NCBI GenBank assembly: GCA_041690535.1
Contig: JAWLHA010000006.1
Span: forward strand, 1 to 64,000
From: JAWLHA01 sp041690535
GTDB taxonomy: Bacteria > Pseudomonadota > Gammaproteobacteria > Thiohalomonadales > Thiohalomonadaceae
Reading direction: 5' to 3'
DNA: 64,000 nucleotides
The notes beneath the pieces were generated by a model. That model had not been told where the DNA came from and ran no database searches. It was given only the letters and a program-made list of their open reading frames with translations. The translations under genes were made by a program, and so were the position numbers. Position 1 is the stretch's first letter. Every line of letters begins with the position of its first letter. Below are positions 8,459 to 17,462 of the stretch, piece after piece.

Positions 8459-9362
8459 TACCCCAGACGCAGTATCAATGAGCAACCGAATCGACCAGTC
8501 ACCCAGCGGGATGGACTACCTGAAGGCCTGGCCCCAGTACCTCATGCCCGGCCATCTGCTTTCGCGCCTGATGTTCGCCGCCACGCGCCTGAACATTCCG
8601 GCCGTCAAGAACCCCTTCACCGACTGGTTCATCCGCCGCTTCAAGGTTGCGATGGACGAGGCGGCCGAGCCCGATCCGCACGCCTACCCCAATTTCAATG
8701 CCTTCTTCACCCGGTCACTGCGTCCGGGCGTGCGCCCGGTGGCGGACGGGGAGGCGGTGGTGGCCTCCCCGGTGGATGCGGTGGTGAGCCAGGCGGGCCC
8801 CATCGGGAGTGGGCGCATTTTCCAAGCCAAAAAACACGACTACTCGTTGGTGCAGTTGCTGGGAGGCTCCGAGGAGCGTGCCGCACCTTTTCAGGAGGGG
8901 CGTTTCACCACCCTCTACCTCTCGCCCCGGGACTATCACCGTATCCACATGCCGGTGGAGGGGCGTCTGCGGGAGATGATTCATGTGCCGGGACGGCTGT
9001 TCAGCGTCAACCCGGCCACCACCCGGGCTATCCCGGGGCTGTTCGCCCGCAATGAGCGGGTTGTCTCCATCTTCGATACTCCACTCGGCCCCATGGCGGT
9101 GGTGAAGGTGGGGGCGGTGTTCGTCGGCAGCATCGAGACGGTCTGGGCGGGTGAGGTCACCCCCCCGGCGGGCCGGGTGGTGCGGCGATGGCGCTATGCA
9201 GACGAGGAGGTCACCCTCGCCAAGGGGGATGAGCTGGGCCGCTTCAATATGGGTTCCACGGTCATCCTGCTCTTCGGCCCCAACCGCGTGGAGTGGGAGC
9301 CGGGGCTGGTCGCTGGCAAGGCGGTGCGCATGGGGGAGCGGATCGCTACCGCCTCCGATTGA
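8451..9362 (+). CDS. psd: Phosphatidylserine decarboxylase proenzyme
   Basis: Makes phosphatidylethanolamine from phosphatidylserine at the inner membrane. The proenzyme self-cleaves at a Gly-Ser bond to create a pyruvoyl group; here the motif is MGST (Gly268-Ser269 in the 303-residue form) instead of the usual LGST. Other conserved stretches are FNAFFTR and SPRDYHRIHMP. The first ATG (8451) overlaps the end of sco1. Starts at 8478 or 8511 fit the E. coli N-terminus (MDYLKAWPQY) as well or better, and none has a strong RBS. psd next to rhdA and fimX matches Pseudomonas gene order. Confidence 0.94.
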   Translation: MADTPDAVSMSNRIDQSPSGMDYLKAWPQYLMPGHLLSRLMFAATRLNIPAVKNPFTDWFIRRFKVAMDEAAEPDPHAYPNFNAFFTRSLRPGVRPVADGEAVVASPVDAVVSQAGPIGSGRIFQAKKHDYSLVQLLGGSEERAAPFQEGRFTTLYLSPRDYHRIHMPVEGRLREMIHVPGRLFSVNPATTRAIPGLFARNERVVSIFDTPLGPMAVVKVGAVFVGSIETVWAGEVTPPAGRVVRRWRYADEEVTLAKGDELGRFNMGSTVILLFGPNRVEWEPGLVAGKAVRMGERIATASD

Positions 9363-9499
9363 GTCCCTGTCGGTTCGCCTTCGGGAAGGTTCTTATGGGA
9401 GAGACCGTAAGTTCCTTGAAAGGGCAGGCGCGAGCATCTTCCATCCCGGTCTGCCCGATGGCCGCCACCTGCACGCTCCTGGTGTAAGTGATGGGCTCG

Positions 9500-9519
9500 C
9501 TCCGCCCCTTCGGGCGGAG
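9500..9519. terminator. Hairpin between convergent psd and rhdA
   Basis: Perfect 8-bp stem CTCCGCCC / GGGCGGAG with a CTTC loop, located between the two converging genes. No uridine tract follows on either side, so it is only a plausible terminator. Nearby bases 9407-9450 (GTAAGTTCCTTGAAAG and CATCTTCCATCCC) resemble scrambled fragments of repeat family A. Confidence 0.45.
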
Positions 9520-9590
9520 GGCTTCCGTTATCGGGCTTTTGGCACCTTCGGTATTGGCGGGGCGTTCACGGTGAAGGCGCATGCACCGGA

Positions 9591-10409
9591 TCATGCCTCC
9601 ACCGGTGTGTCCGGGCGGTTTCCCCACTCGGACCAGGAGCCCTCGTAACCCTTGGCCCGGTACCCGAGCCACTTGAGGACGAACCAGGTGTGCGCGGAGC
9701 GGTGGTGGGTCTGACAATAGGCCACCACCGTCTTGTCCCGGGTGATCCCGCGCGCCTCCAACATCTCCCGCATCTCCGTCTCCGGTTTCAGGCGCAGGTT
9801 GCGGGCCTGATCCATCAACGCCGTCCACTCGAGGTTTACCGCTCCGGGGATGTGCCCTCCCCGGGCCGCGTAGCGTCGCTCGCCCCGGTACTCCTCGGGG
9901 GAGCGGGCATCCAGGAGCACGACCGACGGATCGCCCAAATGGTCAAGAATGAACGCGCGGCGTGCCACCGCCGGGCTGTCCGGCAGGAGTTTCGCGCGAT
10001 AGTCGGTCGCGGTGATGGCCGGCGTCTCCCGGGTGAGCGAATGCCCCTCGTTGGCCCACGCCTGGAGACCGCCATTGAGGAGGGCGTAGCGGGTGTGTCC
10101 GATGGCCTCCAGGGTCCAGAGAAGCCGGGCGGCCTTGCCGCCCCCCTCGTCGTCATAGGCAACCACATGGGTTTCGGGGGTTAGCCCAAGGGCGGAGAAA
10201 AGCTGGCTCAGCCGCGCCTCGTCCGGCAGAAGGCCCCCGGTTGGCGGGCGCGAGTCGATCAGTTGTGCGTAGTCCAGGTAAACGGCACCGGGGATGTGCA
10301 GCTGGGCATAGGTCTGCCCCTTGCCGAGATCCACCACCCGAAGCCCGGGAGAGCCCAGCCGTTGCTCCAGCGACTGCGGTTCGATGAGCTCCTCGATCTC
10401 TCTTTCCAT
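9591..10409 (-). CDS. rhdA: Thiosulfate/3-mercaptopyruvate sulfurtransferase (tandem rhodanese, RhdA type)
   Basis: A cytoplasmic sulfurtransferase of 272 residues with two rhodanese domains. The C-terminal domain carries the active-site loop CQTHHRS, the unusual loop of Azotobacter RhdA, with a persulfide-forming Cys. The N-terminal domain lacks a Cys at the matching place and is structural. The start is ATG 10409 (or 10414), preceded by a G-rich RBS. The open frame continues upstream only because repeat B2 is open in that frame, so the 326-residue version is rejected. The gene converges on psd, as in the Pseudomonas neighbourhood. It may handle sulfane sulfur in a sulfur-oxidising host. Confidence 0.92.
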   Translation of the reverse strand: MEREIEELIEPQSLEQRLGSPGLRVVDLGKGQTYAQLHIPGAVYLDYAQLIDSRPPTGGLLPDEARLSQLFSALGLTPETHVVAYDDEGGGKAARLLWTLEAIGHTRYALLNGGLQAWANEGHSLTRETPAITATDYRAKLLPDSPAVARRAFILDHLGDPSVVLLDARSPEEYRGERRYAARGGHIPGAVNLEWTALMDQARNLRLKPETEMREMLEARGITRDKTVVAYCQTHHRSAHTWFVLKWLGYRAKGYEGSWSEWGNRPDTPVEA

Positions 10410-10525
10410 TGCATTCCCCCCCGCTTTTTCTCGCAACATAGCATGGGTCGGGCGGATTGCCGATTCGCCACCTTCTGCGGGGCCACTCGGCGCCCTTGCA
10501 ACGGTCCCTGGTGAGAGTTGCGCAG

Positions 10526-10721
10526 CTAGAGCACCGAACAGGTAAACCGAAAGATCGCCAATCGCAGCCAAGTTGCGCCGCAGGTGGCGGGGGCAGCGAA
10601 CCGGGTAGATAAGCGCAGCGCATCCACCGTGCGGCGTCGAATTGGTGTCGAATTGGTGGATGCGCTGCGCTTATCCACCCTACATGTTGGGCGCGTCGGA
10701 CTTATCTGTTCGGTGCTCCAG
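10526..10721. repeat. Family B palindromic element, copy B2
   Basis: A 196-bp element with CTAGAGCACC at the left and GGTGCTCCAG (one mismatch) at the right, inverted relative to B1. The central palindrome has the same GGTGGAT/ATCCACC arms, here separated by a duplicated short spacer (GTCGAATTGGT twice). GCGCAG occurs just outside the left end and again just outside the right end, a possible short target duplication. It lies upstream of rhdA and downstream of the diguanylate cyclase gene. Confidence 0.8.
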
Positions 10722-10734
10722 CGCAGAGGGAGAT

Positions 10735-11622
10735 TCATTCGGAATTCAGTCTCACCTCTCCTTTCCAGACACTGTGCATCAGGTTGTTCTTGCCACTTTT
10801 CTTCACGGCGTACATGAGCGCGTCGGCATGTTCGAGCATCTGGGCGACGTCGCGGGGGGGGACCTGGTAGGTGACCATGCCGATGCTCACGGTCACCGGC
10901 CAGCCCGCTTCCTGCATGCGCTCATTGAGCATGCGGCGCAGGCTTTCGATGGCCTCTCGGGAGGCCTGTTCGCCGGTCTCGATGAACAGCAGGGCGAACT
11001 CATCGCCGCCGAGTCGCGCCACGATGTCGATCTTGCGGGTATGGGCTTGCATGGTGCGCACCACTTCGCAAAGCAGTTCGTCTCCCGTGCCGTGCCCGAA
11101 GGTGTCGTTGACTGCCTTGAAGTTGTCCAGATCCAGATAGGCGAGGGTGAAGGGGTGGCCGAAGCGGCGCGAACGCTCGATCTCCCGGGCCGCATGCTGG
11201 TAGAAGCAGCGGAAGTTGCAGGCTCCCGTGAGCGGGTCCGAATCGGCCGCCTGGCGCTCCTTGGTCAACTGGCTCCGGAAGGCCGCCAGCAGGTAGGCAA
11301 TCAGCAGAAAGGTGGCGAGTCGGGTGGCGGTGTTCCAGTAGGCGAGGTAGGGGTGGGTGTGCGTCCGCCCTGCGGCCGCGCCGCTGGCATACCAGACGGC
11401 GGCGGCAAGCAGTGAGAGCGCGAAGGCCATGGAGCGGGGGCCCCGCCAGGCGGCGAGGGCGATGGGCAGCACGTAGAAGATGGCCGAAGAGACCTCCGGT
11501 CCCGCCAGGTAGTCGAGGAAGCCGATGACCAGCGTAAGCCCGATGGCGACCAGCAGAGCGGCGGTCGGCGAGAGGTGCTCCAACCGCTCCGCGGCGGATC
11601 GCGCCGGCTGCTTGGCGCCCAT
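10735..11622 (-). CDS. Membrane-bound diguanylate cyclase (GGDEF)
   Basis: The 295-residue protein has four predicted membrane helices in the first ~115 residues, then a GGDEF domain. The active-site motif is intact (LGGDEF) and is preceded at the right spacing by RKID, an RxxD inhibitory site, so it should make c-di-GMP and be subject to product inhibition. The start ATG 11622 lies 2 bp after the ppsA stop, suggesting co-transcription with ppsA. The membrane part may sense a ligand, but no known sensor family was recognised. It is the only intact GGDEF enzyme here and could feed the FimX/PilZ-like pair. Confidence 0.87.
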   Translation of the reverse strand: MGAKQPARSAAERLEHLSPTAALLVAIGLTLVIGFLDYLAGPEVSSAIFYVLPIALAAWRGPRSMAFALSLLAAAVWYASGAAAGRTHTHPYLAYWNTATRLATFLLIAYLLAAFRSQLTKERQAADSDPLTGACNFRCFYQHAAREIERSRRFGHPFTLAYLDLDNFKAVNDTFGHGTGDELLCEVVRTMQAHTRKIDIVARLGGDEFALLFIETGEQASREAIESLRRMLNERMQEAGWPVTVSIGMVTYQVPPRDVAQMLEHADALMYAVKKSGKNNLMHSVWKGEVRLNSE

Positions 11623-11624
11623 CG

Positions 11625-14009
11625 TCAGGGGGGCGTCCCCAGTTGCCGCTCCGCCTCCAGCACCACCTTGGTCATGGCGAGTACACTGTCGGGATTGAGC
11701 GAGATGGATTCGATACCCCGCTCCACCAACCAGCGGGTGATCTCCGGGAAATCGGAGGGGGCCTGACCGCAGATCCCCACATATTTGCCGCTGCGGCGGC
11801 ATGCCTCGATGGCCATGCCCATGAGCATGAGCACCGCCTCATCGCGCTCATCCACGCCGGTGATGAGGCCGGAGTCCCGGTCGACCCCCAGGGTCAGTTG
11901 GGTGAGGTCATTGGAACCGATGGAGAAGCCGTCAAAGTGCTCGAGGAAGCGATCGGCCAGCAGGGCGTTGGCGGGGATTTCGCACATCAGGTACACCTTC
12001 AGCCCCCCCTCACCCCGTTTCAAGCCATGCTCGGCCATGAGCGACTGGACCCGCAAGGCCTCCTCGACGCTGCGCACGAACGGGATCATTACCGCGGTGT
12101 TGTCGAGGCCCATGGTTTCCCGGACGTGTCGGATCGCTTCGCACTCCATGGCGAAGCACGCCATGAATGCCTCCGAGGGGTAACGGAAGGCACCGCGAAA
12201 GCCGATCATGGGATTCTCCTCCTTGGGCTCGAACTGGCTGCCGCCGATCAGGGATGCGTACTCGTTGGATTTGAAGTCGGAGAACCGCACGATGATCGGG
12301 CGCGGGTAGAAGGACGCAGCGATGGTGCCGATGCCCTCGGCCAGCTTCTCCACATAGAAGCTGCGCCGGTCCGGATAGCCGGCCGTCAGCCGGAGGATTT
12401 CGGTGCGGGTCGTCACGTCGAGCTGATCATAGTCGAGCAGGGCCCGGGGGTGGATGCGGATGGTGTCGTTGATGATGAACTCCAGGCGGGCGAGCCCGAC
12501 TCCCTCCACCGGCAGCCGGGAGACCTCGAAGGCTTGGTCGGGGTTGGCCAGATTCACCATCAGCTTGGTACGGGGATGTTCGAGGGTGCTGAGGTCGACC
12601 CGCTCGCGGCGATAGCTCTGGATTCCGGCATAGATGTAACCGGTGTCGCCCTCGGCACAGGAGACGGTCACCTCCCGTCCGCTGTCGATGCGGTGGGTGG
12701 CGTCGCCAGTGCCGACGATGGCGGGGATCCCCAGCTCACGGGCGACGATGGCGGCGTGGCAGGTCCGCCCGCCCCGATTGGTGACGATGGCGGCGGCGAT
12801 CTTCATCACCGGCTCCCAGTCGGGGTCGGTGATGTCGGTCACCAGCACCTCGCCCGGTTCCAGTTCGTTCATGTGGGCCGCCTCGAGGATGACCCGGGCC
12901 GGGCCGGCGGCAATCTTCTGCCCGACGCTCTTGCCGATGGCAAGAATCTCCCCCCGCGTCTGCAGGTGAAACACCTCCTGGTAAGCGGTATCGAGATTGG
13001 CCTGGACCGTCTCGGGGCGGGCCTGGACGATGAACAGCTCACCGCTCTTGCCGTCCTTGGCCCACTCGATGTCCATGGGGCGCCCGTAGTGATCCTCGAT
13101 GGCGAGTGCCGCGCGCGCCAACTCCAGCACCTCCTCATCATCAATGGAGAAGTGCGTGCGCTCCTCCCGGCTGACGTGCACATTGCGGGTGGAGAGGCCA
13201 GCCATGGGATCGGAGGTGTAGACCATCTTGAGGGCCTTGTCCCCCATGCGCCGCTTGAGAATGGGACGCTTGCCGCTGCGCAAGGTGGGCTTGAAGACGT
13301 AGAACTCGTCGGGGTTGACACTCCCCTGCACCACGTTCTCGCCTAGGCCGTAGGCGGAGGTGATGAAGACCACGTCACGGAAGCCGCTCTCGGTGTCTAG
13401 CGTGAAGATCACCCCCGCGGCGCCGAGATCGGAGCGCACCATCCGCTGCACACCGATGGAGAGGGCTACGCTCATGTGGGCGAATCCCTTGTCCACCCGA
13501 TACGAGATGGCGCGATCGGTAAAGAGGGAGGCGAACACCTGCTTGCAGGTGGCGAGCAGATTGTTGATGCCGCGGATGTTGAGGTAGGTCTCCTGCTGCC
13601 CGGCGAAGGAGGCGGTGGGCAGATCCTCAGCCGTGGCCGAGCTGCGCACCGCCACATCGGGATTGGGCCCGGCCTCCTGCTCCAGATCCTTGTAGGCCTG
13701 GCGGATCTCGGTGGCCAGTTCCGCGGGCATCTCCGCATGGGAGATCCATTCGCGGATGCGGGCGCCGGCCCGCGATAGCGCCTTCACGTCGCGGGTGTCA
13801 AGCCCCTCCAGCTCCGCGGCAATGCGGTCCCTCAGGCGGTTGTGTTCGATATAGTGGCGGTAGGCCTCGGCCGTGGTGGCGAATCCGTTGGGGACCTTCA
13901 CCCCCTGTTCGGACAGGGCGCTGTACATCTCTCCCAGGGAGGCGTTCTTGCCGCCAACGAGGGACACATCCTCCACCCGCAACTCGGCAAACCGTTTGAT
14001 ATAGCGCAT
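11625..14009 (-). CDS. ppsA: Phosphoenolpyruvate synthase
   Basis: Converts pyruvate, ATP and water to PEP, AMP and phosphate; the gluconeogenic entry from pyruvate. The 794-residue length is close to E. coli PpsA. The N-terminal ATP-grasp domain has SLVGGKNASLGEM, the phosphohistidine domain has GGRTCHAAIVAREL with the swivelling His, and a C-terminal TIM-barrel PEP-binding domain follows. The ATG at 14009 follows GGGGGTGTC; the longer frame to 14129 enters the intergenic region. It is divergent from ppdK, which uses the same metabolites with pyrophosphate. Confidence 0.96.
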   Translation of the reverse strand: MRYIKRFAELRVEDVSLVGGKNASLGEMYSALSEQGVKVPNGFATTAEAYRHYIEHNRLRDRIAAELEGLDTRDVKALSRAGARIREWISHAEMPAELATEIRQAYKDLEQEAGPNPDVAVRSSATAEDLPTASFAGQQETYLNIRGINNLLATCKQVFASLFTDRAISYRVDKGFAHMSVALSIGVQRMVRSDLGAAGVIFTLDTESGFRDVVFITSAYGLGENVVQGSVNPDEFYVFKPTLRSGKRPILKRRMGDKALKMVYTSDPMAGLSTRNVHVSREERTHFSIDDEEVLELARAALAIEDHYGRPMDIEWAKDGKSGELFIVQARPETVQANLDTAYQEVFHLQTRGEILAIGKSVGQKIAAGPARVILEAAHMNELEPGEVLVTDITDPDWEPVMKIAAAIVTNRGGRTCHAAIVARELGIPAIVGTGDATHRIDSGREVTVSCAEGDTGYIYAGIQSYRRERVDLSTLEHPRTKLMVNLANPDQAFEVSRLPVEGVGLARLEFIINDTIRIHPRALLDYDQLDVTTRTEILRLTAGYPDRRSFYVEKLAEGIGTIAASFYPRPIIVRFSDFKSNEYASLIGGSQFEPKEENPMIGFRGAFRYPSEAFMACFAMECEAIRHVRETMGLDNTAVMIPFVRSVEEALRVQSLMAEHGLKRGEGGLKVYLMCEIPANALLADRFLEHFDGFSIGSNDLTQLTLGVDRDSGLITGVDERDEAVLMLMGMAIEACRRSGKYVGICGQAPSDFPEITRWLVERGIESISLNPDSVLAMTKVVLEAERQLGTPP

Positions 14010-14225
14010 GACACCCCCTGGTGTTGAGCGAGCGCCCAAACCGCGCACTCGTCTCTTGAGTGCCGTGGCTTGGCCGCCGCATGGCCCGAACCTTGACGGG
14101 GTGAAACCGTTTGCTACCTGCCCCATCAACTATTATTTTAGGAACTTCCGCGGCGGCGTCGCTTGCCCGATTGCCGATACTGCGCATACTCCATGGATCA
14201 AGGGACAACATAAAAGGGGCCGCTC
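14010..14225. promoter_or_regulatory. Divergent promoter region between ppsA and ppdK
   Basis: 216 bp between the two start codons must hold the promoters for both PEP-forming enzymes, since no other gene fits. The stretch CAACTATTATTTTAGGAACT around 14126-14145 is AT-rich against its surroundings and is the likeliest promoter segment. No named operator was recognised. Confidence 0.5.
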
Positions 14226-17018
14226 ATGGCAGTGAACTACGCCCAGGAAATTCCGAAATTTGTTTACGACTTCGAAGAGGGGGATGGCAAGAACAAGAAG
14301 CTCCTCGGCGGCAAGGGGGCCAATCTCTGCGAGATGACGCAGATCGGGCTGAACGTGCCGCCCGGGTTCGTCATCTCCACCGAGGCCTGCCTCACCTACC
14401 TCGACAGCCCCAAGCGGGAACCGCCTCCCGGGTTGATGGATGAGGTCCGCGCCCACATCAGCGAGGTCGAGAAGAAGACCGGCAAGACCTTCGGTGGGGC
14501 GGACAACCCGCTGCTGGTGTCGGTACGCTCCGGCTCTGCCATGTCCATGCCCGGGATGATGGACACCATCCTCAATCTGGGACTCAATAGCCAGACGCTG
14601 GCGGGGCTGATCAAGCAGACCGGCAACGAGCGCTTCGGCTACGATGCCTACCGGCGCTTCATCCAGCTGTTCGGCAAGATCGCCCTCGGCATCTCCGATG
14701 AGTATTTCGACGAACACTTCGAGGCGGTCAAGCGTCGCGTCGGTGTGGCCGTGGACGTGGGGCTCTCGGCGCAGGACCTGAAGGAGATCAGCGATCTCTT
14801 CCTGCAGACGGTGCAGGAGCAAAGTGGCAAGCCCTTCCCCGAAGACCCCTACGAACAGCTGGAGTTGGCCATCCGGGCTGTGTTCAACTCCTGGATGGGC
14901 AAGCGGGCGGTGGACTACCGGCGCGAATTCCATATCACCCCCGAAATGGCCAACGGCACGGCGGTGAACGTGGTGGCCATGGTGTTCGGCAACCTGGGCA
15001 ACGACTCGGCCACCGGGGTGGCCTTCACCCGCAGTCCCGCCGACGGCGAGAATGTGCTGTTTGGCGAGTACCTGGTCAACGCTCAGGGCGAGGATGTGGT
15101 GGCCGGCATTCGCACCCCCAAGCCCATTGCCGAACTGCGCAACGAAATGCCCGACCTCTACCGTCAGCTGGAGGACCTGCGCAACCGGCTGGAGGGGCAT
15201 TACCGGGAGGTGCAGGATTTCGAATTCACCATCGAGCGTGGCACCCTCTATTGCCTGCAGACCCGCAACGGCAAGATGAATGCCCAGGCGATGGTGCGCA
15301 CCTCGGTGGAGATGGCCCACGAGGGGCTGATCGACAAGGCCCAGGCACTGCTGCGCATCAATCCCGAGTTGCTGGAGCAGCTGCTTTTTCCGCGTCTTGA
15401 CCCGACGTACAAGGGCAAACCCATGTCCCAGGGGATGGGGGCCTCTCCAGGCGCCTCCTCGGGCAAGATCGTCTTCGACGCAGACACCGCCGAGAACCAG
15501 GGCAAGCTGGGGGAGAAGGTGATCCTGGTGCGCGAGGAGACCAAGCCGGAGGACATCCACGGCTTCTTCGCCGCCCAGGGGATCCTCACCAGCCGTGGCG
15601 GCAAGACCTCCCACGCGGCGGTGGTGGCCCGCGGCATGGGCAAGCCCTGCGTGGTGGGGGCCGAGGGGATTCACGTGGATGTGAAGGCGCGCACCGCCGC
15701 CATCGGCGAGCGGGTGCTGCACGAGGGGGAGATGATCACCATCGACGGGGGCACCGGCGATGTCTACCTGGGTAGCATCCCCACCGTGGAGCCGGAATTC
15801 AGCGACGAGCTGGCCACCCTGCTGTCGTGGGCGGACGAAGTGGCCGACCTCAAGGTGATGGCCAATGCCGACACCCCCGGCGATGCGCAGCGCGCCTCCA
15901 AGTACGGGGCCATGGGGATCGGGCTGTGCCGTACCGAACGCATGTTCAACGCCTCCGATCGCCTGCCCCTGGTGGTGGACATGATCCTCTCCGACACCAC
16001 CGAGGATCGCGAAAAGGCGCTGGATCGCCTCCTGCCGCTGCAGCGGGGCGATTTCAAGGAGATCTTCAAGGTGATGGCGCCGCGCCCGGTGACGGTGCGT
16101 CTGCTCGACCCGCCCATTCACGAATTCCTCCCCTCCGAGCAGCGGCTGCTGGAGGAGATCGCCAACCTCAAGCACCTGCGCGAGTCGGTGCGCGGGGTGG
16201 AGGCGCTGGCCACCACCCTGAGGACGCTCCAGCCGGAGCGGGCCGGGGAGGTGGGGACGGAGCGGCTCGGCGTGCTGGGCGACAGCCACCTGGTGGACGA
16301 GGTGCTGGCCCGCACCGAGGCGATGTTGGTGAAGGTGCGCCAGCTCCACGAAGTGAATCCCATGCTGGGTCACCGCGGGGTGCGTCTCGGGATCACCTAC
16401 CCCGAGATCTACCGGATGCAGATCCGCGCCCTGCTGGAGGCGGTGGCCGAGTGCGTGAAAGAGGGGGTGGACATCCACCCGGAGATCATGGTGCCCCAGG
16501 TCTCCACCGCCGCGGAACTGCGCATGGTGAAGAGCTATGTGGAGGAGATCCGAGCGGAGGTGGAGGGGCGCTACGGGGTCAAGCTGCCGTTCAAGTTCGG
16601 CACCATGATCGAGGTGGTGCGGGCCTGTCTGCGGGCGGGCAGCCTGGCCGACGAGGCGGAGTTCTTCTCCTTCGGCACCAACGACCTCACCCAGGCCACC
16701 TTCTCCTTCTCCCGGGAGGATGCGGAGAACAAGTTTCTGCCCTTCTACAACGAGAAGGACATCCTGCACCACAACCCCTTCGAGGTGCTGGATGTGAAGG
16801 GGGTGGGGCGGCTCATGTGGATCGCCGTGGACTGGGGCCGCAAGGCCCGTCCCGGCCTGAAGGTGGGGATCTGTGGCGAGCAGGGCGGCCACCCCGAGTC
16901 CATCCGCTTCTGCCACCACATCAATCTGAGTTACGTCTCCTGCTCCTCGCCGCGTGTGCCCATCGCCCGTCTGGCGGCGGCGCATGCGAAGCTGAAGGAG
17001 AAGGAGTACGAGTGGTGA
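14226..17018 (+). CDS. ppdK: Pyruvate, phosphate dikinase
   Basis: Interconverts PEP, AMP and PPi with pyruvate, ATP and Pi. The 930-residue protein has the complete layout: ATP-grasp domain (KLLGGKGANLCEM near the N-terminus), phosphohistidine domain with GGKTSHAAVVARGMG (His463), and a C-terminal PEP/pyruvate TIM barrel ending in GICGEQGGHPESI. Starting ATG at 14226 follows AGGGGCCGCTC. It is longer than and distinct from the neighbouring PpsA, so the pair is not a simple duplication. In autotrophs or fermenters PPDK can run in either direction; which way here cannot be read from sequence. Confidence 0.96.
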   Translation: MAVNYAQEIPKFVYDFEEGDGKNKKLLGGKGANLCEMTQIGLNVPPGFVISTEACLTYLDSPKREPPPGLMDEVRAHISEVEKKTGKTFGGADNPLLVSVRSGSAMSMPGMMDTILNLGLNSQTLAGLIKQTGNERFGYDAYRRFIQLFGKIALGISDEYFDEHFEAVKRRVGVAVDVGLSAQDLKEISDLFLQTVQEQSGKPFPEDPYEQLELAIRAVFNSWMGKRAVDYRREFHITPEMANGTAVNVVAMVFGNLGNDSATGVAFTRSPADGENVLFGEYLVNAQGEDVVAGIRTPKPIAELRNEMPDLYRQLEDLRNRLEGHYREVQDFEFTIERGTLYCLQTRNGKMNAQAMVRTSVEMAHEGLIDKAQALLRINPELLEQLLFPRLDPTYKGKPMSQGMGASPGASSGKIVFDADTAENQGKLGEKVILVREETKPEDIHGFFAAQGILTSRGGKTSHAAVVARGMGKPCVVGAEGIHVDVKARTAAIGERVLHEGEMITIDGGTGDVYLGSIPTVEPEFSDELATLLSWADEVADLKVMANADTPGDAQRASKYGAMGIGLCRTERMFNASDRLPLVVDMILSDTTEDREKALDRLLPLQRGDFKEIFKVMAPRPVTVRLLDPPIHEFLPSEQRLLEEIANLKHLRESVRGVEALATTLRTLQPERAGEVGTERLGVLGDSHLVDEVLARTEAMLVKVRQLHEVNPMLGHRGVRLGITYPEIYRMQIRALLEAVAECVKEGVDIHPEIMVPQVSTAAELRMVKSYVEEIRAEVEGRYGVKLPFKFGTMIEVVRACLRAGSLADEAEFFSFGTNDLTQATFSFSREDAENKFLPFYNEKDILHHNPFEVLDVKGVGRLMWIAVDWGRKARPGLKVGICGEQGGHPESIRFCHHINLSYVSCSSPRVPIARLAAAHAKLKEKEYEW

Positions 17019-17189
17019 GGTGAAACCGGGGATCAGGGAGCCAGGAGCTCAGGCTGAACGCCCCCGGATCCGGCTCTCTGATCTCCCATCCTGCTTGCTT
17101 AGGCGGGTGCCCCGGACCCAACCCGCCGGCCCGCACCCACATGCTGAAGCAGCCTGACGGGAAAAACGTCAGGTAAGCCGTCCATCTAG

Positions 17190-17434
17190 CGGTGGATAAG
17201 CGCAGCGCATCCACCAGCCACGTTCCCAGGGTGAACGCATACTTACATTACGGCCGTGCTGTGAGCGATGTACGTCCTTGAAAGCAGGTGCGCTGTGAAT
17301 ACATCCATGTACGCTCGACGGCCGCGTCCATGCGGCCGACGACCTGCTTTCAAGGACTTACATCGCTCTTGGGTAAGTATGCGTTTACCCTGGCCACGTT
17401 CCTTCCTCGGTGGATGCGCTGCGCTTATCCACCC
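17190..17434. repeat. Family B core palindrome interrupted by family A copy A3
   Basis: The arms GGTGGATAAGCGCAGCGCAT... (17190-17214) and the complementary arm (17409-17433) are the central palindrome of family B without its CTAG termini. The loop between them has been split by A3. The rest of the ppdK-pgm gap (17019-17189) holds no gene. Confidence 0.78.
17227..17392. repeat. Family A inverted-repeat element, copy A3, with 10-bp direct flanking repeats
   Basis: A 166-bp internally shortened copy, inverted relative to A1. It begins CAGGGTGAACGCATACTTAC and ends GTAAGTATGCGTTTACCCTG. The bases on both sides are identical: GCCACGTTCC at 17217-17226 and again at 17393-17402. This looks like a target-site duplication made when the element jumped into the loop of a family B palindrome. 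Confidence 0.9.
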
Positions 17435-17462
17435 TCTCACTGGCTGACTCCTGACCCTCTGC

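Noticed and set aside
10410..10571. N-terminal extension of RhdA
   Set aside because: The extra residues come from reading through repeat B2; the family start with RBS is at 10409.
14133..16985. 950-residue open frame antisense to ppdK
   Set aside because: It mirrors the codon bias of a GC-rich gene, has no domain, and ppdK is an unmistakable full-length enzyme on the other strand. The same applies to long antisense frames at 2631-4334, 11643-13346, 19206-20708, 43539-45095 and 57930-59414.
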